From assembly GCF_001593385.1 (NCBI RefSeq), contig NZ_LUVZ01000001.1, forward strand, positions 744,001 to 808,000: a DNA stretch of 64,000 nt, given 5' to 3'. The stretch is from Chryseobacterium cucumeris. GTDB lineage: Bacteria; Bacteroidota; Bacteroidia; Flavobacteriales; Weeksellaceae. The position numbers and the translations under genes are program-made. Below the pieces are notes generated by a model that was given only the letters and a program-made list of their open reading frames with translations, made no database searches and had not been told where the DNA came from. The stretch's first letter is position 1, and each line of letters starts with the position of its first letter. Shown in pieces: positions 53,334 to 60,014 of this stretch.

Positions 53334-54122
53334 TTAATAGGTATTATTCAATCCTCCATCCAAAGGAATACTTGTTCCGGTAAGATAATTTGAATATTCC
53401 GAAGCCAGAAAAGCCACGAGATGTCCATATTCCTCAGGTTGTCCGAATCTTTTCATCGGAATCTTATTTTCCCTCGCCTTTTTTATTTCTTCTTCAGAAT
53501 TGCCGCTTTGCTGCGCTTCATGAGCAACGAGTTTCTGAATTCTTTCAGTATCGAAGTATCCTGTTAAGACATTATTTACCGTGATATTATGCTGTGCAAT
53601 TTCGTTGGAAAGCGTTTTGGCCCACGCAATCACTGCAGAACGGATAGAATTGGACAAGGCCAGATTTCCAATCGGTTCTTTTACTGAAAGAGATGAAACA
53701 TTAATGATACGCCCTTTCTTCTGTTGGATCATATGAGGTAAAGCCAGCAATGTTGTTTCACAAACAGTTTTAAAAAGAAGATCAAATGCTTTCTGATAAT
53801 CCTCTGTATTTTTATCCACTGCCAACCCCGGTTCCGGACCATTGGTATTATTCACCAGAATATCTATCGAATGATCATTAAAAAATCCTTCTATAATTTT
53901 CTTATAACTTTCAAAATCTGAAAAATCTGCTACCAGGTATCCATGTTTCTGATCAGGATTGATGACTGGCAGTGCAGCAACGAAATCTTTAAGTTTAGTT
54001 TCATTGCGGGCCATAACAGTAACATTGGCTCCACATTTTGCCAGTTCTACAGCAATTCCTGCTCCTATTCCCTGGGTTGCTCCTCCCACTAAAGCGTTTT
54101 TTGAAAAAAGTTGAATATTCAT
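53334..54122 (-). CDS. SDR family oxidoreductase lacking canonical Tyr/Lys
   Basis: A 262-aa short-chain dehydrogenase-like Rossmann protein. The cofactor loop is GGATQGIG (13-20, TGxxxGxG varied), NNTNG replaces NNAG, and VSSLS gives the conserved Ser (143/144). At the place of the catalytic YxxxK it has Ser157 and Arg161 (ALSNSIR). This matches the BKR-like SDR subgroup known to depart from the catalytic tetrad. The C-terminal PMKRFGQPEEYGHLVAFLASEYSNYLTGTSIPLDGG is standard. Whether it is a dehydrogenase is uncertain. Confidence 0.82.
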   Translation of the reverse strand: MNIQLFSKNALVGGATQGIGAGIAVELAKCGANVTVMARNETKLKDFVAALPVINPDQKHGYLVADFSDFESYKKIIEGFFNDHSIDILVNNTNGPEPGLAVDKNTEDYQKAFDLLFKTVCETTLLALPHMIQQKKGRIINVSSLSVKEPIGNLALSNSIRSAVIAWAKTLSNEIAQHNITVNNVLTGYFDTERIQKLVAHEAQQSGNSEEEIKKARENKIPMKRFGQPEEYGHLVAFLASEYSNYLTGTSIPLDGGLNNTY

Positions 54123-54216
54123 CTTTGCAATGAGTATTGATTATCTGTATAAATATAAGCAATCTTTATTTTTAATGATCATTTAATGCACAGCAGGCGC
54201 TATTTTATACAACAGT

Positions 54217-54240
54217 AAACACCAGGGTAAGCTGGTGTTT
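54217..54240 (-). terminator. Hairpin after secreted protein gene
   Basis: Stem AAACACCAG / CTGGTGTTT with loop GGTAAG; the T tract is weak, so it may be a poor terminator. Confidence 0.5.
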
Positions 54241-54304
54241 CAGTATTTGTGTTATTAGAATTTTTGCTAAAAGAATAATGCCTGATATGGGAACTTTAAA
54301 GAAA

Positions 54305-55117
54305 TTAATCTCCGATACGGAAAACAAGTAATTGGGTAGAGGTTGCAGCCAGACTCATTCCTGCTCCTCCACAGTTACCGGATTGGCCTCTTCCAAGAGT
54401 TATCGTCCATGTTCTGTTGGCTGGAACAGTGGTAGCATAGGTTATGGTACCGCCGTGATTAGAAAGGGCTCCTTCTGAGTGTGAAGCCGTACTGTGAATT
54501 CGAGTAGAACCTGTGTTAAGAGGGAAATCTATAAAATATGAGCTGATAGTACATCCTGTTGCATTATGAGTTGCTTCATACACAAAAGTCATCTGATAAG
54601 TTCCTGCAGGAAATGTAATAGTACTTGTTCCTGCGTTATAGCTCATACCGGGAATGGTATTTTTAACCACAGACATAGGGACCACCTGTGATCCGCCTGC
54701 ACCTTGTGCCTGCAAGAAATTGGTCTGTGCAGTTTCCAGCCTGAAAACTGCAGGATTTGGAATAGATAAAGCGCCTAATGTACCGATACTTTTAACAACA
54801 CCAGTCGCATCCACTACCAACAGAGGATCTGTAGTGGTATTTCCTGCAGAAAGCCCCTGTACTCGCAACGGATCGGTTCCATTGATATGAAGCTTATTCG
54901 TTGGAACCGTAGTCCCGATTCCCATGTTTCCAGCGGCAGTAACAGCTACATCATTGGCCTGTTGTGCCGCCGAAGGTGTTCCTGTAGCGGGATTATCTTT
55001 GGCTGCATCAATATTGAAAACACCCTGTGGATTGGAAGTCTGAATACCTACCTGCGCACTTATAAAAATATAATTTCCTGTTAGAAGAAATAAAGAATAG
55101 ATAAGTTTACGTTTCAT
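54305..55117 (-). CDS. Secreted hypothetical protein (tail-fibre-like repeats)
   Basis: A 270-aa exported protein (signal peptide ending in FISAQ). After VGIQTSNPQGVFNIDAAKDNPATGTPSAAQQANDVAVTAAGNMGIGTTVPTNKLHINGT it has the GIGT.P..KLH pattern common in Bacteroidota surface proteins that resemble phage tail fibres. A C-terminal beta-rich domain (ITFPAGTYQMTFVYEATHNATGCTISSYFIDFP) may be a jelly-roll. No T9SS sorting domain is visible. Function unknown. Confidence 0.65.
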   Translation of the reverse strand: MKRKLIYSLFLLTGNYIFISAQVGIQTSNPQGVFNIDAAKDNPATGTPSAAQQANDVAVTAAGNMGIGTTVPTNKLHINGTDPLRVQGLSAGNTTTDPLLVVDATGVVKSIGTLGALSIPNPAVFRLETAQTNFLQAQGAGGSQVVPMSVVKNTIPGMSYNAGTSTITFPAGTYQMTFVYEATHNATGCTISSYFIDFPLNTGSTRIHSTASHSEGALSNHGGTITYATTVPANRTWTITLGRGQSGNCGGAGMSLAATSTQLLVFRIGD

Positions 55118-55357
55118 AATAAATAATTTTTGATCAACATTAAAATGATTTTAAAAACAAAAAGCTAAAATTATTGTGATAAAATTAAAGATTCAACCTA
55201 AATAATCACTTATATTAAAACAAATATAATAAATTTCACACAAAAGAGAACTAGGCTTATAAAAATAATTGTTAATTTTTCAATAAACTCAATTTCAATT
55301 ATCAGCATTCCAATCAGATTTATCAATCTTTCAGATAATATTTTTAAACAATACAAA
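55118..55357. other. AT-rich intergenic region
   Basis: About 240 bp upstream of the secreted protein gene. I see no gene and no TAnnTTTG box that I trust. Confidence 0.4.
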
Positions 55358-55384
55358 AAACCTTCTTAATATATAAGAAGGTTT
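55358..55384 (-). terminator. Terminator after ridA-like gene
   Basis: Perfect 11-bp stem AAACCTTCTTA / TAAGAAGGTTT with loop ATATA; the minus-strand T run follows on the left side. Confidence 0.78.
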
Positions 55385-55406
55385 CTTTTTAATTTTAAAC
55401 GATAAT

Positions 55407-55796
55407 CTATTTGACCACGGTTGCTTCCAGTTCCACTTTTAAAGTTTCAAACAAACCTTTCACTTCAAGCATTGTTACGGCCTGCTGAATTTTATGTCTG
55501 CCAATCCATTCCTGAAGAATAGGAAAATGAGGCCAGAGTTCTTCCGTAGAAGTAGTATAAATATTTAATCTTACAATACCGCTGCATTTATACCCTGCTG
55601 TAGTAATCACTTCTTCCAGGTTGGCAATAGCCCGTTCCAGCTGCGATTTCATATCCTTATTACTGGATGTTCCATCGGGGGCAATAGCTGCCTGTCCCGA
55701 GCAATATAAAGTACTTTGCACATTTTTTACCTCTACCGCCTGTGAATAGCTTCTTTCATGCTGCCATTTCCAAGGATTAACCGTTCTTTTTTCCAT
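55407..55796 (-). CDS. RidA family protein
   Basis: A 129-aa YjgF/YER057c/UK114-fold protein: SYSQAVEVKNVQSTLYCSGQAAIAPDG, MKSQLERAIANLEEVITTAGYKCSGIVRLNIYTTS and TMLEVKGLFETLKVELEATVVK. Canonical RidA deaminates reactive enamine/imine intermediates using an Arg at the place where this protein has RLNIYTT, so that Arg (in IVRLNIY) may be kept. Many paralogues have other roles. Upstream lie two CRP-like palindromes and, beyond them, a Crp/Fnr gene on the same strand. Confidence 0.84.
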   Translation of the reverse strand: MEKRTVNPWKWQHERSYSQAVEVKNVQSTLYCSGQAAIAPDGTSSNKDMKSQLERAIANLEEVITTAGYKCSGIVRLNIYTTSTEELWPHFPILQEWIGRHKIQQAVTMLEVKGLFETLKVELEATVVK

Positions 55797-55854
55797 TGTC
55801 TTGAATTTGTTATTTGTTACTGTACAAAATTGCAGAACAAATACAGCAAATTCC

Positions 55855-55893
55855 TGTGATACGGATCACGATTATAGTGTGAGTTTGATCACA
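55855..55893. promoter_or_regulatory. Two CRP-like palindromic sites
   Basis: TGTGAGTTTGATCACA (55878-55893) is a perfect TGTGA-N6-TCACA; TGTGATACGGATCACG (55855-55870) is the same with one mismatch. Centres are 23 bp apart, about two helical turns. They lie 60-97 bp upstream of the RidA-like gene, just past the stop of the Crp/Fnr gene. Confidence 0.68.
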
Positions 55894-55896
55894 GCG

Positions 55897-56460
55897 TTAC
55901 AGAGGCAGACGGCTTAAAGTTTCTCTGGACACTCCTAAATAAGCAGCCAAAAGAGATTTGGGAACACGCTGAACAAGAGAAGGATATTTTTTCAAAAGCT
56001 GCTCATAGCGTTCTTTTATTCCTGTTGTCATCATGGAAATGGTACGCTGTTGGGCCGTAATAAATCCCATATATGCTTTTTCAAGGAAGAAATGCTCCAG
56101 CTTTGGAAGTTGAGCGCAAAGTTTTCTGTAATCGTCCAGCTTAATACACAGTACTTCCGTATCTTCAATACATTCCAGAGACATTGTTGCTGCCGTTTGC
56201 TGATAATAAGCGGGAAAATCTGTTTCCCACCAGTCTTCCATGGCAAATCCAACAATATGTTCTTTTCCGGTTTCGTCAGAATAAACCAGCTTCAGCAAGC
56301 CTTTCAGGACAAAATAATTATAGGGAACCGTTTCCCCTTCCTGTACCAGAAACTGATGTTTCTTATATTTTTTATAAGTAAAGCAGGATGATATGAATTC
56401 AAATTCATCATCATTAAGAGGAATTATTTTTTCAATATGGGTTCTTAGCTGATGCAGCAT
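55897..56460 (-). CDS. Crp/Fnr family regulator
   Basis: A 187-aa protein with a cyclic-nucleotide-binding-like barrel (KKHQFLVQEGETVPYNYFVLKGLLKLVYSDETGKEHIVGFAMEDWWETDFPAYYQQ) and C-terminal HTH (RVPKSLLAAYLGVSRETLSRLPL). The protein ends right after the recognition helix, as is usual in this short Flavobacteriia class. Two CRP-like palindromes immediately downstream, in front of the RidA-like gene, are good candidates for its binding sites. The GETVPYNYF / DWW patterns are not those of a cAMP pocket, so the ligand is unknown. Confidence 0.86.
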   Translation of the reverse strand: MLHQLRTHIEKIIPLNDDEFEFISSCFTYKKYKKHQFLVQEGETVPYNYFVLKGLLKLVYSDETGKEHIVGFAMEDWWETDFPAYYQQTAATMSLECIEDTEVLCIKLDDYRKLCAQLPKLEHFFLEKAYMGFITAQQRTISMMTTGIKERYEQLLKKYPSLVQRVPKSLLAAYLGVSRETLSRLPL

Positions 56461-56503
56461 ATTCTATTTCTTATGGTAAAAGTATTCTTTTTTCACTTAG
56501 ACA

Positions 56504-56543
56504 TTTACATTCATTGCTGATAAAATCAGCGTTACAATGTAAA
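56504..56543. repeat. Nested inverted repeat at SUKH gene end
   Basis: Outer arms TTTACATT (56504-56511) and AATGTAAA (56536-56543) enclose inner arms GCTGAT (56516-56521) and ATCAGC (56525-56530). It overlaps the stop of the gene at 56532 and lies upstream of the Crp/Fnr gene, so it may be a terminator hairpin or an operator. Confidence 0.5.
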
Positions 56544-57023
56544 CGGATACATATCACTTAATGTGGGATGAATAGTATTCAGGGCTTTATAAAACTCTTG
56601 CCGAACCGGCTCAGTGATATGGTCATATTGATCAAAACAGTCATCCAGCTGACGGATAATGAATGCCATTTGCAGCCATTCTTCAAAATTAATATGCATC
56701 GGCTTCAGCTTCCCTTCATCATCATGATCATAGAAAAAAACCTTCTGATCCCTGTCCAGAAACCATCGGTCACCTTGTCCGTTGCCAGCAAAACACCAGT
56801 ACTCCGGCAAGTTAAATTCTTTATTTTCATTGACTGCATCCACTGAATTGTACAGAATGGTTTCAGAAGATATTTCTGTTGTTTTTATTTGAGTAACCAG
56901 CGTTTTATAGTTTTCAGAGAAAGGAAAATCTATAACCTTTGGAAAGTTCTGCACGGCGCTTTTTTCTTTAAGGATTTCATTTTCTATTGCTGTAAGAGTT
57001 GGCAGGATAAAAGGAATCATCAT
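56532..57023 (-). CDS. SUKH (SMI1/KNR4-like) family protein
   Basis: A 163-aa soluble acidic protein. The core LPEYWCFAGNGQGDRWFLDRDQKVFFYDHDDEGKLKPMHINFEEWLQMAFIIRQL matches the SMI1/KNR4 fold. Such proteins often act as immunity proteins in contact-dependent toxin systems, but standalone SUKH genes also occur and no toxin gene is adjacent. It lies 9 bp downstream of the TlpA-like gene, so the two are probably co-transcribed. Confidence 0.7.
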   Translation of the reverse strand: MMIPFILPTLTAIENEILKEKSAVQNFPKVIDFPFSENYKTLVTQIKTTEISSETILYNSVDAVNENKEFNLPEYWCFAGNGQGDRWFLDRDQKVFFYDHDDEGKLKPMHINFEEWLQMAFIIRQLDDCFDQYDHITEPVRQEFYKALNTIHPTLSDMYPFTL

Positions 57024-57032
57024 TATTAAAAA

Positions 57033-57635
57033 TTATGGATTTTCTTTCAAAAGCTCATCAATCTGTTTATAAAATGAATCTTTACTGTAGTCTGCCAATC
57101 CTTTATGATGCAGGCGGATTTCTCCTTTTTTATCCAGTATAACAGTGGTTGGTAAAGATCCGCTATACAATACATCAGGGATATTTCCGGCCGGCGTAAG
57201 AAAAGGAACCGTAAAGCCTTTTTCTTTTAAATAAGATTTTCCAGGAGCAGGAGTATCATCCAGATTTACTGTAAGAAATACCATATCCGGATTGTTTTTG
57301 TACTGATCATACAGTTTCTGAACAGACGGAAACTCAGCACGGCACGGAGGACACCAGGAGGCCCAGAAATTAATGAAGACTACTTTATTCTGTAACGCAG
57401 AAGGATCGATAACCTTTCCATCTTCATTTTTCAGCATCAGCCCGGCATAGGAAACTTTGGCTGCATTATTCAGGGTTTCTTTTGGTTCTGATATCCTGGA
57501 ATTGAGAATTCCTGTGGAAGCCACCTGTCTCATCAGCCATGCCTTTGCATCTTTATTCACCAAAATGATAATAAACAATACTGTAAGTACTGCTGTAGAG
57601 CCATTTTTTCTTAACCAGATCTTCAGATTTTCCAT
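57033..57635 (-). CDS. TlpA/ResA-like thiol-disulfide oxidoreductase
   Basis: A 200-aa membrane-anchored thioredoxin-fold protein from the ATG at 57635 (purine-rich GGGAGAAT just before it; the longer frame is unlikely). An N-terminal helix (TAVLTVLFIIILVN) anchors it, the redox motif is Trp94-Cys95-Pro-Pro-Cys98 in FINFWASWCPPCRAEFPS, and cis-Pro lies in GSLPTTVILDKKGEI. It should reduce or exchange disulfides in the periplasm, for example in cytochrome c maturation; the partner is not evident. A SUKH gene follows. Confidence 0.88.
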   Translation of the reverse strand: MENLKIWLRKNGSTAVLTVLFIIILVNKDAKAWLMRQVASTGILNSRISEPKETLNNAAKVSYAGLMLKNEDGKVIDPSALQNKVVFINFWASWCPPCRAEFPSVQKLYDQYKNNPDMVFLTVNLDDTPAPGKSYLKEKGFTVPFLTPAGNIPDVLYSGSLPTTVILDKKGEIRLHHKGLADYSKDSFYKQIDELLKENP

Positions 57636-57713
57636 ATTCTCCCGCTTAATTCCCAGCCAATATAGGATTAATATTTTGATCAACATTCCTAAAAAGATAG
57701 TTTTTAATGTAAA

Positions 57714-57745
57714 AAAGCCTTTAAATTCTAAGATTTAAAGGCTTT
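57714..57745 (-). terminator. Terminator after membrane protein gene
   Basis: Perfect 12-bp stem AAAGCCTTTAAA / TTTAAAGGCTTT with an 8-nt loop and a minus-strand T run. Confidence 0.8.
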
Positions 57746-57791
57746 CCTCTCCATTTATTTCAAGTTAAGATCATGGTCATATTTTTTATAG

Positions 57792-58511
57792 CTAAATCCT
57801 GTTCAGCAATTTCTTTCTGAAAAAGAAAAGCAGTGAACTGAAAAATGTCAGATAGGCAATATTGAATATGGCACCTCCTACCCATCCTGAAAAAGGAAGC
57901 GGTAAAAGATTTTTTATAGGAATGATAAACAAAGTAAGGGCAAATGGTGTCAGCAGAGCCATCCACCCCGGCAACAGGGTTTTATTGAAAAGAATACAAA
58001 CAGCAAAGGAAATCCATCCCACTGCCAGTACACCAATGGCTGTTCCCCAGGCAATGTTCAGCATTTTCATAAAACCTCTTCCCGTCTCCAGAAGATAAGG
58101 GTGAGAGACAGAGTCTGTTTGATAAACTGCTTTATAAATCTCCCCCACATAGAAAAATCCGGCATGTCCTAAAGGTGATAAAACTGCCCCTGCCAGTAGG
58201 ATCCAATACACAAAGACTGCATACCATTTTTGAGTGTCTTTGAAAAACTGATATACCAGCCAAGTGGCAGGAAGCAGTAAAGGCCCCGTAAGAGCACCAA
58301 TCAAAGCACCAAACATCAATCTCGGAGTGGAACCTTCCAGCATTAAAGTTGCAAATTCTACATTTACCTGATCTGCATAGGTCTTTGAAAACAAAAGATA
58401 GTCTGATGGATCCGGATCAAATCCGGCAACGTAAATGTCACCAATAATCCAACATATTGACACTGCTATTGCTGCAGCAAAAGACCAGTTTATTTTACCT
58501 GAATATTTCAT
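57792..58511 (-). CDS. Integral membrane protein of unknown function
   Basis: A 239-aa protein with about seven membrane helices, beginning INWSFAAAIAVSICWIIGDIYVAGFDPDPSDYLLFS and containing LSPLGHAGFFYVGEIYKAVYQTD and MKMLNIAWGTAIGVLAVGWISFAVC. It resembles DUF6796-type membrane proteins, but I am not certain. No catalytic motif is obvious apart from His in PLGHAGF. It is divergent from an AraC gene whose promoter carries a Fur-box-like palindrome; that palindrome could also affect this gene. Confidence 0.62.
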   Translation of the reverse strand: MKYSGKINWSFAAAIAVSICWIIGDIYVAGFDPDPSDYLLFSKTYADQVNVEFATLMLEGSTPRLMFGALIGALTGPLLLPATWLVYQFFKDTQKWYAVFVYWILLAGAVLSPLGHAGFFYVGEIYKAVYQTDSVSHPYLLETGRGFMKMLNIAWGTAIGVLAVGWISFAVCILFNKTLLPGWMALLTPFALTLFIIPIKNLLPLPFSGWVGGAIFNIAYLTFFSSLLFFFRKKLLNRI

Positions 58512-58587
58512 AATTTTTAATAATTAATTTTATATAAGATGTACATCGTTTCATTATTTCTTTCTTTTATTTAAAAGTAATTTAATT

Positions 58588-58606
58588 ATTAAGAATGATT
58601 CTAAAT
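58588..58606. promoter_or_regulatory. Fur-box-like 9-1-9 palindrome
   Basis: ATTAAGAATGATTCTAAAT: 9-bp arms around a central G, 8 of 9 pairs matching. It ends 6 bp before the -7 box of the AraC gene, so a bound repressor would block the promoter. The size and 9-1-9 form are those of Fur boxes. Confidence 0.55.
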
Positions 58607-58612
58607 AATTAT

Positions 58613-58620
58613 TACCTTTG
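58613..58620 (+). promoter_or_regulatory. -7 box of AraC gene
   Basis: TACCTTTG matches TAnnTTTG. It contains the TTG at 58618 that would be the longest possible start, so translation should begin at the ATG at 58708, leaving a leader of about 80 nt. Confidence 0.6.
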
Positions 58621-58707
58621 TGCAAACTTACTCTAAACATTCAACAGAAAGGGTCTGTAAAACGGAATAAAAAGTCCGTAAAAAGGAAATTCAAACAACA
58701 AAAGGAA

Positions 58708-59691
58708 ATGACAGTACGGCTATATGATGAAAACTTTGGAAACATGCTTATGGAGCGGGACTATCCTTCCTCTTATTTCTTAGATGATGGAGGCATCCAG
58801 GAATGCATTACCCAGCTTACTCCTCCTTATGGAAATGGTTTTTATCACGAAATAAGCTTTACCCATGTCCATATCAGTTTTGGGAATATTGTATTGAATA
58901 AACCGCTTCAATTGTACCTTGAGAGTGATTTTGATTCGGTAGAAATGCATTTTACCCTGAAAGGAAAAAGCAAAGCCATTTCGGGTAACTTCCAAAAAAC
59001 AATAGTGTTTGATAACTACCAGCACAATATTATTTATGCCCATCATATGGAAGGCAGGATGGAATTCGAAGGTCCGGAAATGTATGTATTCGAAATCAAC
59101 CTTGCTCCTGAATTCTTTAAAAAATTTCTGCCTGAACATTCAGTACTGTTTGAAATATTCAAAAATTCGATTGACAAGCAGAATTCATCTCTCATTCAGA
59201 CTGAGCATAGCCGCATTACCCATGAAATGTATCAGATTCTGAACGATATTATTCTTTGCAACAGAAAAGGGACTTTCAAACGAATTTATCTTGAAGCTAA
59301 AGTAAATGAACTTCTTCTGTTGCAGCTTGAACAGTTTGTTGACAGTAAATCCTCATCTTCTTCCCTTCAGAAAAAAGATATAGAGAAAATGTACGCTGTG
59401 AGGGATTATATTGTAAAGAACCTGAATACAGATAGTTCCCTGAATGATCTTGCCCATCTGGTAGGAACCAACGAATTTACTTTAAAGAAAGGATTCAAAG
59501 AGCTCTTCGGGACTACCGTTTTCGGATTCTGGAATGATCTCAAAATGGAGCAGGCTAAAAAAATGCTTCTCGACAGCGATCTGAATATCAGTGAAATTTC
59601 TGATCGTATCGGCTATAAAAATCCGAGACATTTTTCATCAGCATTTAAACGAAAATTCAATATCCTACCAAGCCAGATCAGAAGCAGATAG
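58708..59691 (+). CDS. AraC family regulator (PchR-like)
   Basis: A 327-aa regulator from the ATG at 58708, preceded by AAAGGAA. The N-terminal sensor (HVHISFGNIVLNKPLQLYLESDFDSVEMHFTLKGKSKAISGNFQKTIVFDNYQHNIIYA) and C-terminal HTH pair (SSLNDLAHLVGTNEFTLKKGFKELFGTTVFGFWNDLKMEQAKKMLLDSDLNISEISDRIGYKNPRHFSSAFKRKFNILPSQIRSR) match PchR-type AraC regulators that switch on siderophore uptake. The Fur-like site in its promoter supports an iron role. A TBDR with a DUF4249 lipoprotein follows 320 bp downstream and is the obvious target. Confidence 0.85.
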   Translation: MTVRLYDENFGNMLMERDYPSSYFLDDGGIQECITQLTPPYGNGFYHEISFTHVHISFGNIVLNKPLQLYLESDFDSVEMHFTLKGKSKAISGNFQKTIVFDNYQHNIIYAHHMEGRMEFEGPEMYVFEINLAPEFFKKFLPEHSVLFEIFKNSIDKQNSSLIQTEHSRITHEMYQILNDIILCNRKGTFKRIYLEAKVNELLLLQLEQFVDSKSSSSSLQKKDIEKMYAVRDYIVKNLNTDSSLNDLAHLVGTNEFTLKKGFKELFGTTVFGFWNDLKMEQAKKMLLDSDLNISEISDRIGYKNPRHFSSAFKRKFNILPSQIRSR

Positions 59692-60014
59692 CATCGTGCA
59701 GTCTTATAAAAGCTTATTTGTATTTTTTAAATTCCGGGTAATAATAAAAATTAAATAACGGTCGTTAATAATTTGTTTTTCAATAAATTCTACAAAAAAA
59801 ACAATAATAAATTAATATACAATGCATAATACTGCTTTTTATCTGACAGTCCTCTTTTATCCTTGCCATTATCATTTCCGGAAGTCTGCTTTTCCCATGG
59901 ATTTATTTCATAATTAATTTGTTACCTGTAACAAATCCCCTATTTATCCAACTCATTGAACATCATCAAAACATTAACTCATAGACAAGAGATCTACTAC
60001 TTTAAAATAAACTA
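59692..60014. promoter_or_regulatory. Intergenic region upstream of TBDR, with palindrome
   Basis: A 323-bp gap with no gene seen. It contains a perfect 9-2-9 inverted repeat, ATTTGTTAC-CT-GTAACAAAT (59917-59936), 78 bp before the TBDR start codon. No exact TAnnTTTG box was found near the ATG. Confidence 0.55.
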
